Below are positions 53,165 to 61,802 of a stretch of DNA of 64,000 nt, piece after piece. The DNA is from UBA11612 sp964475755. Lineage in GTDB: Bacteria; Pseudomonadota; Alphaproteobacteria; Rhodospirillales; Rhodospirillaceae. Positions within the stretch are counted from its first letter, which is position 1. Each line of letters begins with the position of its first letter. Below the pieces are notes generated by a model, which saw only the letters and a program-made list of their open reading frames with translations, was not told where the DNA came from and did not search any database. Made by a program: the position numbers and the translations under genes. The stretch covers positions 1 to 64,000 of the forward strand of contig CAYYXR010000007.1 of the NCBI GenBank assembly GCA_964475755.1. Reading direction: 5' to 3'.

Positions 53165-53749
53165 TCAATCAAATTGTACAACTTCAACCATGTTGCCGTC
53201 GGGATCGTAAGCAAGGAAGCGAAATCCACTTCGTTCTTCGACGCTGCCGTCTTGAGAGGCAAATTGCGAGCGCGGTTCTGGAAAACGCGTGCCGACGGCA
53301 TCTAAGCGATCATATATGTAGTCGATATCGGCAACCTCAAACATCAGCAGCACGTCGCCCGTGCCAACTCCCATAAGATTCCCGCGTGCGCTGGGGAGCG
53401 GGGGACGGTCGTACCACAACAATGAAATCTCTGCCGTGCCGTCACCGCCGGACAGAACGACAATTCGACTGCGGGCAGGATCAGCCGTTAGGGGCAGCGA
53501 GCTTCCGGCGATGACCCCCGCTGGGTCCGAATTTGTTCTAGAAATATCCGTAATAATCGACAAGCCAACACGTTGATAGAATTCCGCAGAGCGTTCGATG
53601 TCCGAAACAACAAGGGTGATGCGGCCAAGTTTTGCCGGCGTCGAAAAAGCGTCCTGACTTGCCGCCGAGGAAACAACAGCTGTTCCACCTGCCGCAATTA
53701 CAAGAATTATGAATAAGGCCGAAACACCTCGGGAAACCAAAGAGATCAT
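53165..53749 (-). CDS. Exported VOC (glyoxalase-fold) protein
   Basis: About 194 aa from ATG 53749. Signal peptide or anchor MISLVSRGVSALFIILVIAAGGTAVVSSAASQ. The rest is one VOC module pair: LGRITLVVSDIERSAEFYQRVGL, LLMFEVADIDYIYDRLDAVGTRF and RFLAYDPDGNMVEVVQFD with the metal Glu. VOC enzymes are normally cytoplasmic, so the export signal is unusual. It might handle an exported thiol or antibiotic; no specific activity is readable. Convergent with ggt, 11 nt apart. Confidence 0.82.
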   Translation of the reverse strand: MISLVSRGVSALFIILVIAAGGTAVVSSAASQDAFSTPAKLGRITLVVSDIERSAEFYQRVGLSIITDISRTNSDPAGVIAGSSLPLTADPARSRIVVLSGGDGTAEISLLWYDRPPLPSARGNLMGVGTGDVLLMFEVADIDYIYDRLDAVGTRFPEPRSQFASQDGSVEERSGFRFLAYDPDGNMVEVVQFD

Positions 53750-53853
53750 TTTAAACTTCCTTGCATCGATCACGCTTGTCAGCGGTAAATGCGCTCGCAT
53801 AACCGAATTACCCTCAATTCGGGAGCACGTTAAGTGGCATTTGCGTCTTTGAC

Positions 53854-54346
53854 TTAAAGTACGCGATCAAACGCCTGTTTTTCGAGGAAAATGAGGCACG
53901 CTAGGGCGTATGCACATCGCCCATCTTCTTCGGTGAGTGGGAAAACACCATAAATGATCTCTTTGTACTCGTCATTGGGCCAATCGACGGGCTCGCGTCC
54001 GAATCGGATGCTCGGCGTTTTAATAGTCTCTGTAAAAAAAACTCGGCCAATTGACCTGACTTATTCGGGCGGTTTGCGGCGTGAAAATTTTCCCGGTCAG
54101 ATCCAATGGAAAATTATCTGCAACGAAAGTGCCGCAATAAATGAAACGGAAGGCGAACTTGTCAACGTGCTCGGCCATAAGCAGGTTCGGAGCAACACTG
54201 TATACGCTCATGAAGTCGAAAGATTTTCGGGTTGGTGGCAAGCCCTGATTCAATGAACGCCAATAGGTGAATAGCTCTGAAATGGTTGGATGGCGTGCTG
54301 CTTCTGCATCCAATTCACGGATCGGAATTTGGCACTCGATGGTCAT
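53854..54346 (-). pseudogene. PAS_5-type protein gene with an A8 frameshift
   Basis: Residues 1-~105 (MTIECQIPIRELDAEAARHPTISELFTYW, FDFMSVYSVAPNLLMAEHV, FAFRFIYCGTFVADNFPLDLTGKIF) fit the short PAS_5 family of Alphaproteobacteria. The frame ends in TAA soon after the 8-A tract 54034-54041. Skipping one base there continues a sensible C-terminus (FTETIKTPSIRFGREPVDWPND, YKEIIYGVFPLTEEDG) to a stop at 53854-53856, giving 163 aa, the family's normal length. So the gene is disrupted, phase-variable, or there is a homopolymer sequencing error. PAS_5 ligands are unknown; divergent from the PAS-EAL gene. Confidence 0.7.
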
Positions 54347-54664
54347 CTCAACTCCGCAGGTTGAGCTTTGTTCTAGATTGGCTATACGATTTAAGGCAAG
54401 GCGCTAGTCAGTTGGTTTTCCCTCTTTCCATTCAACTGCAGAGCGCGGTGCCGACCGAACGGTATATATTTCGATATGTTAGGCAAATCTTCGCGCTAAA
54501 ACCGAAAGGTATTTGACCGGATACATGTTTGAGTTGTACGGATGTAATGTAATATAAATTCAATTGGTTGGGAGATTTCCGTGGGGGCATCGCTTTCGCG
54601 GGACACTCAATGCCACTTGAGCTAATAACGATAAATCCAATTTGGGCGGCGCACAGACCATCTT
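54347..54664. other. Divergent region between the PAS_5 and PAS-EAL genes
   Basis: About 318 nt. No complete gene was seen. The ATG at 54610 opens a short frame (MPLELITINPIWAAHRPSYEFC) that runs into TAA within 45 codons. It may be the authentic N-terminal coding of the PAS-EAL protein if one base is missing at 54681-54685. Otherwise nothing in it is supported. Confidence 0.4.
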
Positions 54665-54784
54665 ATGAATTCTGCTCGCTAAAAATTCGTCGCATTTGCG
54701 TTTTGCTGGGCCGATATCCTTATCGAGCTCGACAAATCCTATAAAGGGTTATTCGCAGCCGGCGCGACGCCTGCACTTCTGGGG

Positions 54785-56308
54785 ATGGATGCCACCAGTC
54801 TGATCGGCAAGGATTTTATACAGCTTGTGTCGTCGAAGGACCGGGTCTTGGTGGATCAGCTCCTACATATGACGTCCAAAAAGGGGCGCATCGATAACGT
54901 CACCATCAAATTGAAGGGCGATAAAGGCATGACGGCACCCATGGTCTTTGCCGGTTACATGCTGCCAGATCTTAAGGACCATTTCTTTTTGGCCCTGCGC
55001 ACCCGTGTACACATTGATGAAAAGGGGCAGGCGGAAGAAGGGGTAAAACGGGACAAGGGCTCAGGATTGCTCTCCGGGGATTCGTTCTCCGAGCTTGCGG
55101 TCAAGAAGCTGAAGGACGCCAAGGTTGGCGGCGCCGAGGCAGAAATGACCCTCGTCAACCTGCCTGGCTTCGAGACATTTTATCAGTCTCTTAGCGAAGA
55201 CGAGCAGGAGGTGCTGCTCAATACAGTTGGGACCACCTTGCGTGCCAATTCATTGGGCGGGGATTCCGCCGGTGCAATCGGCGATGGCAAGTTTGGTATC
55301 ATCCATGACTCCGGTCTCGACGTTTCTGCTCTTGAAGCAAAACTGTCGGAAGCAACAAAAGCGTTCGACCCCGAAGGTAAAGGCGTCGTCGCTCAAGCAG
55401 GCACGGTCGATGTCGATCTCGAAGGTGTGAACGAAGACGACTTGGCCAAAGGTCTCGTCTACACCATCAATCATTTCAAGGAACAGGTTGGCGACAAATT
55501 CAACGTAAAAGACATCGCCAGCAACATGAACAATTTGGTTCAGGAAGCCGCTCAGTCCCTGAATAATTTCCGGTCCATTATCAATAGCAATGATTTCCAG
55601 ATTGCATTCCATCCTATTCTCGATGTTCGCACAGGCGCGGTTCACCACTATGAGGCCTTGGTGCGATTTAACGGTCAGTTTGAGGAATCACCCTACAAAT
55701 ACATTACCTTTGCCGAGGAAACCGGGCTTATACCGGAATTCGACATTGCAATGGCGCGTAAGTCCGTCGAATGGCTGCGCAAGAACCGGTCAGACCGCGT
55801 TTCCATCGCTGTCAATATTTCAGGCATGTCCGTCGGCAATGACCAGTATGCCAAGCAGCTTCATGAGCTTCTCGATGCTGATACATGGCTCCGGAACTTC
55901 CTGGTCTTCGAAATCACGGAATCTGCCCGTGTTGCCGATCTGAATCAGGCCAACAATTTCGTTCAAGCTTTGCGCAAAAAAGGCTTCCACGTTTGCTTGG
56001 ACGATTTCGGCGCTGGTGCCGCCAGCTTCCAGTATTTGAGCGTGCTTGAAGTTGATGTCGTAAAACTTGACGGCAGTGCCATCAAGAATGCGCAGGCCGC
56101 TCCCAAGGGCCGCGCCTTCCTGAAGGCGCTCTCTATCCTGTGTAAGACGATGGAAGTAGAGACCATCGCTGAAATGGTGGATTCCAAGGAGGCTCTCGAG
56201 TTCGTCCGCGACTGCGGTGTTGAATACGTTCAGGGCTTTCTGTTTGGAAAACCAGATCCCGATCCCTGGGCCTTCCTCAAAAAGCTGGATCGCAAGCTTT
56301 TCGCCTGA
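54785..56308 (+). CDS. PAS-EAL domain protein (c-di-GMP phosphodiesterase type)
   Basis: 507 aa from ATG 54785, but protein-like PAS sequence continues upstream in frame (FVAFAFCWADILIELDKSYKGLFAAGATPALLG) to a TAA at 54680-54682. The true start is therefore probably further upstream, or the gene is disrupted. C-terminal EAL domain (~residues 270-505): EALVRF, a variant of the EALxR motif, FEITES, LDDFGAGAASF and ETIAEMVDSKEAL. The middle ~100-250 is a degenerate region, not a GGDEF motif. EALs hydrolyse c-di-GMP; catalytic Glu, Asp-Asp and Lys residues look mostly intact. Confidence 0.8.
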   Translation: MDATSLIGKDFIQLVSSKDRVLVDQLLHMTSKKGRIDNVTIKLKGDKGMTAPMVFAGYMLPDLKDHFFLALRTRVHIDEKGQAEEGVKRDKGSGLLSGDSFSELAVKKLKDAKVGGAEAEMTLVNLPGFETFYQSLSEDEQEVLLNTVGTTLRANSLGGDSAGAIGDGKFGIIHDSGLDVSALEAKLSEATKAFDPEGKGVVAQAGTVDVDLEGVNEDDLAKGLVYTINHFKEQVGDKFNVKDIASNMNNLVQEAAQSLNNFRSIINSNDFQIAFHPILDVRTGAVHHYEALVRFNGQFEESPYKYITFAEETGLIPEFDIAMARKSVEWLRKNRSDRVSIAVNISGMSVGNDQYAKQLHELLDADTWLRNFLVFEITESARVADLNQANNFVQALRKKGFHVCLDDFGAGAASFQYLSVLEVDVVKLDGSAIKNAQAAPKGRAFLKALSILCKTMEVETIAEMVDSKEALEFVRDCGVEYVQGFLFGKPDPDPWAFLKKLDRKLFA

Positions 56309-56316
56309 TCGGAACG

Positions 56317-56760
56317 TTAATCGCTGCTGGCGGCGAAGCCTTTTATTTTCCCGACCATCGAAACAAGCCCATTGCGCCGCGTTGGACTCAGGTGTTGATC
56401 AAGTCCAAGCGTCTTGAGCGCTGCTTCGGTGTCTGTAGCGGCGATTTCTTTTGCGGATTTGCCCGAAAAGAGAATCCCAAGGACAGCTATAAGTCCTTTA
56501 ACGATGTGGGCGTCGCTATCGGCCGCAAATGCAAACTTCTCAGGCGCGTTGTTCGGGTGGCCTGGCACCAACCATACCTGGCTCATACAGCCACGGACCT
56601 TGGTGGCGTCGGTTTTGAACTCATCGGGGAAGGGCGGCAGCTTCCGGCCCAAATCGATGATGTACCGGTAGCGGTCCTCCCAATCGTCAAACAGCTCAAA
56701 ATTCTCCGTCAGCTCTCCGAAGTCCATTTCTGGTGTGATCATTGTCGGTTGTGTGCTCAT
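56317..56760 (-). CDS. sufE: SufE-family sulfur acceptor protein
   Basis: 147 aa from ATG 56760. FDDWEDRYRYIIDLGRKLPPFPDEFK at ~25-49 and Cys58 in VRGCMSQVW, the persulfide acceptor. SufE takes sulfur from SufS for Fe-S assembly. No sufBCDS genes are nearby; stand-alone sufE is common in Alphaproteobacteria. Convergent with the EAL gene and divergent from arfB across 65 nt. Confidence 0.93.
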   Translation of the reverse strand: MSTQPTMITPEMDFGELTENFELFDDWEDRYRYIIDLGRKLPPFPDEFKTDATKVRGCMSQVWLVPGHPNNAPEKFAFAADSDAHIVKGLIAVLGILFSGKSAKEIAATDTEAALKTLGLDQHLSPTRRNGLVSMVGKIKGFAASSD

Positions 56761-56825
56761 GACCTCTCTCTTCTTTGCGTTTAAACTAGGTATTGGCCGC
56801 CATTTCACAAGCACGAATTCAAGCA

Positions 56826-57269
56826 ATGACACCCCGCCCAAAAAGAATCGAAATTACGCCGTCGCTTTTTCTGAACGAGGACGAGCTGGAGTTCAGCTTT
56901 ATTCGCGCGGCCGGCCCCGGAGGTCAGAATGTGAATAAGGTCGCGACGGCCGTGCAGCTGCGCTTCGATGCGGCAAACTCGCCGTCATTGCCTCCCGCCC
57001 TTAAGAAAAGACTTCTGGCGATCGCCGGACAGCGCGCTACCTTGGCGGGAGAAGTCGTAATTTCTGCCAACAGGCACCGCACTCAGGAACGAAATCGCGC
57101 CGATGCCATCGAACGCCTGAAAATCTTGATTCGCAAATCCGCGCACATACCCAAAAAGCGTGTACCGACCAAACCTTCGAAATCTGCCCGGGCCAAGCGC
57201 GTGGACAGTAAACGCCATCGCTCGGGCATTAAAAGCAAACGCTCTGTTCGCACCGGAGATTGGGACTGA
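56826..57269 (+). CDS. arfB: Peptidyl-tRNA hydrolase ArfB (YaeJ)
   Basis: 147 aa from ATG 56826 (a TTG at 56793 in frame is unlikely). RF-1 catalytic domain with GGQ at 32-34 in AAGPGGQNVNKVATAVQLRFD, and the Arg/Lys-rich C-terminal tail KSAHIPKKRVPTKPSKSARAKR that enters the mRNA channel. There is no stop-codon recognition domain. It rescues ribosomes stalled on truncated mRNAs by releasing the nascent chain. Confidence 0.94.
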   Translation: MTPRPKRIEITPSLFLNEDELEFSFIRAAGPGGQNVNKVATAVQLRFDAANSPSLPPALKKRLLAIAGQRATLAGEVVISANRHRTQERNRADAIERLKILIRKSAHIPKKRVPTKPSKSARAKRVDSKRHRSGIKSKRSVRTGDWD

Positions 57270-57275
57270 AAATAT

Positions 57276-59096
57276 CTACTGAGCTGCGACAAACTCGCCG
57301 CGGTCTGCGGAAAATTGCAGAGCTGCAACACGAGCGTACAGAGGATTGCTTGCAATAAGCTGTTCGTGACGCCCGGTATCCACTAGCTGGCCGTTGTCGA
57401 TGACGGCAATGCGGTCCGCATTTACGACGGTAGCAAGCCGGTGCGCGATCACCATTGTGGTGCGGCCCACCATCAGCCGCTCCAACGCTGTTTGAACCAA
57501 TCTCTCGCTTTCAGCGTCCAAGGCACTGGTTGCTTCATCAAGTAGGAGCAATGCCGGATCACGCAAGATGGCGCGGGCAATAGCGATGCGTTGCTTCTGA
57601 CCGCCTGACAAGCGTACGCCGCGCTCGCCCAGGAAGCTATGCATACCTTCTGGAAGTTTGTTGATGAACTCCATCGCCGCCGCCGCTTCCGCCGCCGCTC
57701 TCACCTCTTCATCTGTTGCGCCCGGCCGTCCATAGCGAATGTTTTCCATGGCGTCGGCGGCGAATATTACGGGGTCCTGTGAAACTAGGCCGATGCGTGA
57801 TCGCGCGTCGCGCGGGTCGACTTCCCGCAGGTTCATGCCGTCGATGCACACGGCGCCTGAGCTTGGGTCGTAGAATCGAAGCAACAGTTGAAACACGGTT
57901 GTTTTGCCGGCGCCGGACGGGCCGACCAACGCCACGTGTTCGCCTGGCTCTACTTTAAGAGTTAAACCCTGCAGTGCCGCTGTATCCGGCCGGGACGGGT
58001 AGTGAAACGTCACATTGTCGAACTCGACCGCGCCTCGCGCCGGGGTCGGCATGGGCTTAGGGTTTGGTGGGGCTGTGATGTCCAAATCCATTTCCAAGAG
58101 TTCAACAAGGCGCTCTGTTGCGCCGGCCGCGCGTTGCAGATCGCTCAACACTTCGCTCACCGCACCGACAGACGCTGCCACCATCACGGCATAGAAAATG
58201 AATGCGGATAAATCCCCGGGGGTTACGTCGCCAGCAATTACACTGCGCCCGCCGGCCCAGACCACGACCGAAATCGCGCCGAAAACCAAAAGAATAACTG
58301 TGCTGCCCAGCATGGCCCGCGCGGAGATGCGCTTCATGGCCGTCGTAAATGCACCTTCTACATTACGGCTGAAAAACGAACGGTCGATGTCTTCGTGCAC
58401 GTAGGCCTGTACGGTCCGGATCGCATTTAAATTTTCTTCGGCATATGAACCGACGTCGGCCACCCGATCCTGGCTTTCTCGCGACAGCTTGCGGACTTTA
58501 CGGCCGTACCAAACGATGGGAACGATCACCGCCGGCACGACCAACGCCACCAGCGCCGTTAATGCAGCGTTCGTAAAAATCAACATAATGATCCCGCCGA
58601 CCAGGGCGAACCCATTCCGGATCGCAATGGAAAAAGATGACCCGATCACTTGCTGTAGCAGTGAAGTGTCGGTGGTTAGGCGCGAAAGAATTTCACCGGT
58701 CTTGGTCGTTTCGTAAAAGCCTGGGCTAAGCTTTAGGATATGACTGAAAACAGCTTTGCGAATATCCGCGACGACCCGCTCGCCAATCCAGGAGATGTAA
58801 TAAAACCGAACAAAGGTGCTCGCTGCTATGAACAAAACAATGCCCATCAAAATGGCAAGTCCCCGATTGAGCATGTCCGGATCGCCGGCGCTCAGGCCCT
58901 GGTCCACAACAAACTTCAGACCCATCCCGATGCTTAGCGTTGCCAAGGATGTCACCGTCAAGGCGGCGGCAAATATAATCAGTTGGCGGGTATACGGCTT
59001 AATGAAGCCGAAGGTACGGCGCAGATACGCGTAATTCTTACTCTTTGGCCTATCGGGCAGGTTCCACCGCGACGGTCCCCGAGATTGATCGCTCAC
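57276..59096 (-). CDS. ABC exporter, fused transmembrane and ATPase domains (MsbA/BmrA-like)
   Basis: 606 aa, GTG start 59096. N-terminal six-helix domain (LIIFAAALTVTSLATLSIGMG... then SAFIFYAVMVAASVGA) and C-terminal NBD with Walker A GPSGAGKTT, Q-loop SQDPV, signature LSGGQKQR, Walker B LLLDEATSALD and the switch His in IAHRLATV. Type IV homodimeric exporter, probably for lipid or drug. No adjacent clue to substrate. Convergent with arfB, 6 nt apart. Confidence 0.92.
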   Translation of the reverse strand: MSDQSRGPSRWNLPDRPKSKNYAYLRRTFGFIKPYTRQLIIFAAALTVTSLATLSIGMGLKFVVDQGLSAGDPDMLNRGLAILMGIVLFIAASTFVRFYYISWIGERVVADIRKAVFSHILKLSPGFYETTKTGEILSRLTTDTSLLQQVIGSSFSIAIRNGFALVGGIIMLIFTNAALTALVALVVPAVIVPIVWYGRKVRKLSRESQDRVADVGSYAEENLNAIRTVQAYVHEDIDRSFFSRNVEGAFTTAMKRISARAMLGSTVILLVFGAISVVVWAGGRSVIAGDVTPGDLSAFIFYAVMVAASVGAVSEVLSDLQRAAGATERLVELLEMDLDITAPPNPKPMPTPARGAVEFDNVTFHYPSRPDTAALQGLTLKVEPGEHVALVGPSGAGKTTVFQLLLRFYDPSSGAVCIDGMNLREVDPRDARSRIGLVSQDPVIFAADAMENIRYGRPGATDEEVRAAAEAAAAMEFINKLPEGMHSFLGERGVRLSGGQKQRIAIARAILRDPALLLLDEATSALDAESERLVQTALERLMVGRTTMVIAHRLATVVNADRIAVIDNGQLVDTGRHEQLIASNPLYARVAALQFSADRGEFVAAQ

Positions 59097-59268
59097 GAAA
59101 ATTCAGCCTTCCGCTGGAAAAGGAATTGTCGGCGGAATGAATGAAGCCTTTTGGCGTCCAAAGTCAATGCGCACCACCATATGAGACCAGATTGGCGTCA
59201 TTTTGGCCTTATGACGCGCTTCTAAGAACCCATGGTTTTACGTGGCGGTATAGGCGTAATCTCCGGTC

Positions 59269-60564
59269 ATGCCTCAATCTGCGACGCCTCCAGAGTTCGT
59301 CACGGCGCTTTGCCGCGATTGTCTGCGCGAGTATGTCAGTGCTCCCGCTGTTTGCGAAAAGTGCGGGTCGGACCGGATTGCGGGGCACCCTGAAATTGGG
59401 CGGCTTTCGGTGGCGCATATTGATTGCGATGCCTTTTACGCTGCGATCGAAAAACGTGACAATCCGGACCTTGCCGATAAACCGGTTCTTGTCGGCGGCA
59501 GCCAGCGCGGCGTCGTTTCTACGGCTTGCTATATCGCGCGTCGCTACGGACCGCACTCGGCCATGCCCATGTTTAAGGCCCTGAAGCTTTGTCCGCAGGC
59601 CGTTGTGATCAAGCCGGATATGGCTAAATACAAGAAAGCCAGCGAACAGGTGCGACGCATATTTGAGTCTACAACACCTGCGGTCGAACCATTGTCTTTG
59701 GATGAGGCGTTTTTGGATTTAAGCGGAACATCAAAGCTATTTTCCCGCTCACCGGCTGCCACGTTGGCCTATATCTCAAAAGAAATAGAACGCGAGGTGG
59801 GCATCACGGTGTCCATCGGCCTCAGCTATAACAAGTTTCTGGCCAAGGTTGCCTCGGACTTGGACAAACCGCGCGGGTACGCCGTCATTGGGCGGGCAGA
59901 TGCCATGGAAATTCTTCATGACCTTCCCGTATCCCGCCTGCCGGGAGTGGGCCCGTCAATGGCCGACAGATTAAAAGTCGATGGCTATTACAAAGTTGGC
60001 GACCTGCAGCGGCGCGGCGAAGCAGATTTGGCTGCGAGGTATGGAGAGACGGGCGAGTATCTCTCACGTCTTGCGAATGGCGTGGATCACCGTCCTGTGC
60101 GCGCGGACCGTGCAGCCAAGAGCATCTCTGCCGAGACCACTTTTCCTTACGATATTGATGACATTGTGGAATTGCGCCGCCGCTTCTGGCCGTTGTGCGA
60201 GCGCGTTGCCGAGCGGTTAAAGGCAAAAGGATTGGCCGGCCGCACCGTAACCCTCAAAATGAAAACTTCGCGTTTCAAGCAACTCACTCGCCACAGCACA
60301 CTACCCGTGCCGACTCAACTGGCAGAGACTATATTTCGGGCTGCGGAACCTCTCATGATCCGGGAATCGCAGGGGCGAAAATTCAGGCTCATCGGGGTGG
60401 GCGTTGATACTTTGACCGAATCTTCAATCGCTGCTCAGGGCGATCTGTTTTCGAGCAGCATTCAAAGTGATGAATCGCGATACGCCGAAGTAGAGAAAGC
60501 GATGGACGCTGTGCGCGCGAAGTTCGGCCGAAAGTCGATACGCAAAGGCCGCACCGACGCATGA
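59269..60564 (+). CDS. dinB: DNA polymerase IV, DinB type with N-terminal Cys4 knob
   Basis: 431 aa. Y-family polymerase with metal Asp52/Asp54 in VAHIDCDAFYAAIEK, LSLDEAFLDLSG and GVSIGLSYNKFLAKVASDLDKPRG-like palm region. Residues 1-40 add an N-terminal knob with four cysteines (15, 18, 29, 32) as CxxC...CxxC, an alphaproteobacterial variation lacking in E. coli DinB. Translesion synthesis. No canonical LexA box (GAAC-N7-GTTC) is present in the short upstream region. Confidence 0.93.
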   Translation: MPQSATPPEFVTALCRDCLREYVSAPAVCEKCGSDRIAGHPEIGRLSVAHIDCDAFYAAIEKRDNPDLADKPVLVGGSQRGVVSTACYIARRYGPHSAMPMFKALKLCPQAVVIKPDMAKYKKASEQVRRIFESTTPAVEPLSLDEAFLDLSGTSKLFSRSPAATLAYISKEIEREVGITVSIGLSYNKFLAKVASDLDKPRGYAVIGRADAMEILHDLPVSRLPGVGPSMADRLKVDGYYKVGDLQRRGEADLAARYGETGEYLSRLANGVDHRPVRADRAAKSISAETTFPYDIDDIVELRRRFWPLCERVAERLKAKGLAGRTVTLKMKTSRFKQLTRHSTLPVPTQLAETIFRAAEPLMIRESQGRKFRLIGVGVDTLTESSIAAQGDLFSSSIQSDESRYAEVEKAMDAVRAKFGRKSIRKGRTDA

Positions 60565-60646
60565 TTGTTATTCGGCCCTAGTTGCGCCTCCGGCAAGATA
60601 TGTGCGATGCCTTCGCAGCAACAATTAGATACCCAGGAGACGCTGA

Positions 60647-61276
60647 ATGGATATGAAGGGGGAGTACGTCATTCCAGCCCCGCGCGACCACGTCTGGGCG
60701 GCTCTCAATGATATAGACGTCCTGAAGGCAGCAATTCCGGGGTGCCAGTCGATCAACCGGATTTCCGACACCGAGATCGAGGCGACCGTGACCGCCAAGG
60801 TCGGGCCGGTGAAGGCAAATTTTTCGGGACTGGTTACCCTTTCCGATATTGATCCGCCCAATGGCTACACCATTCGCGGCGAGGGCAAAGGCGGCGCGGC
60901 CGGTTTTGCCAAAGGCGGTGCGAAGGTGTACCTGGCCGACGACCCGGGTGGTACGCGATTGAGCTATGATGTTGACGCCGCCGTCGGCGGCAAATTGGCT
61001 CAGGTTGGCGGGCGGCTGATCTCATCTGCGGCAAAGAAACTTGCCGACGAGTTCTTCTCTAAGTTCAGTGAAATTGCCTCGAACGCAGCATCCGAAGCCG
61101 ATGATTCAACACAGCAGGCCAGCCAAGAGCCGACCGGGGAATCGGGTTCGGCCGTAACTACGCAAGACTCTGATAGTTCAACATCTCCCGGCAAGGCGCC
61201 AATTAATTGGTTTTTGATCGCCGCAGCCTTGATTATTGTCCTTTTGGCGGGCATTTACTTAGTTAACCGCGGCTGA
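60647..61276 (+). CDS. coxG: CoxG-like SRPBCC membrane-anchored protein
   Basis: 209 aa. Residues 1-145: SRPBCC domain MKGEYVIPAPRDHVWAALNDIDVLKAAIPGCQSINRI, AKVGPVKANFSG and GGRLISSAAKKLADEFF as in carbon monoxide dehydrogenase subunit G. A Ser/Thr-rich linker leads to a C-terminal transmembrane helix (WFLIAAALIIVLLAGIYL). CoxG docks molybdo-hydroxylases to the membrane. First of three co-directional cox-like genes. Confidence 0.9.
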   Translation: MDMKGEYVIPAPRDHVWAALNDIDVLKAAIPGCQSINRISDTEIEATVTAKVGPVKANFSGLVTLSDIDPPNGYTIRGEGKGGAAGFAKGGAKVYLADDPGGTRLSYDVDAAVGGKLAQVGGRLISSAAKKLADEFFSKFSEIASNAASEADDSTQQASQEPTGESGSAVTTQDSDSSTSPGKAPINWFLIAAALIIVLLAGIYLVNRG

Positions 61277-61302
61277 AACCGCACGGGGAGGGACGCTCAC
61301 GC

Positions 61303-61791
61303 ATGGTCAATATATCCGTCAATGTTAACGGTTCAAGCCAATCTGCCGAGGTTGAGGAGCGGACCCTTCTAGTCGAATTCCTTCGTGAAAAGCTTCGTCT
61401 GACAGGCACGCATGTCGGCTGCGACACCAGCCAATGCGGGGCCTGCACGGTTCAGATGAACGGCAAGTCTGTCAAAGCCTGCACGACCCTGGCGGTTCAG
61501 GCTGATGGCCAGTCCGTCACGACCATCGAAGGTGTCGCCAAAAGCGACGGCACGCTACACCCGATGCAGGCTGCCTTCCGCGAGCATCACGGTCTGCAAT
61601 GCGGGTTTTGCACCCCGGGGATGGTGATGAGTGCTCTGGCCCTTGTTGAGCGCAATAAGGACAAAACGATCACCGAAAGCCTCATCCGTAGCGAACTTGA
61701 AGGTAATCTTTGCCGCTGCACCGGCTATCAGGCGATCGTGAAGTCTGTGGCAGCTGGTGCGGCCGCAATGGGCGCCAAGGTCCAGGCGTAG
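61303..61791 (+). CDS. coxS: Molybdo-hydroxylase [2Fe-2S] small subunit (CoxS type)
   Basis: 162 aa. Plant-type ferredoxin Cys40, 45, 48 and 60 (VGCDTSQCGACTVQMNGKSVKAC) and the second cluster Cys100, 103, 137 and 139 (CGFC...LCRC). Typical of the xanthine-oxidase-family small subunit. It transfers electrons from the Mo subunit to FAD. The gap to coxM is 11 nt. Confidence 0.93.
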   Translation: MVNISVNVNGSSQSAEVEERTLLVEFLREKLRLTGTHVGCDTSQCGACTVQMNGKSVKACTTLAVQADGQSVTTIEGVAKSDGTLHPMQAAFREHHGLQCGFCTPGMVMSALALVERNKDKTITESLIRSELEGNLCRCTGYQAIVKSVAAGAAAMGAKVQA

Positions 61792-61802
61792 GGAAAGCCG
61801 TC

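Noticed and set aside
54785..56308. GGDEF diguanylate cyclase domain in the EAL protein
   Set aside because: The 100-250 region has no GG(D/E)EF motif; only a degenerate helical stretch is visible before the EAL domain.
59210..59268. GAACCCATGGTTTT upstream of dinB as a LexA box
   Set aside because: The alphaproteobacterial LexA site is GAAC-N7-GTTC. Here the second half-site is missing and the spacing is wrong.
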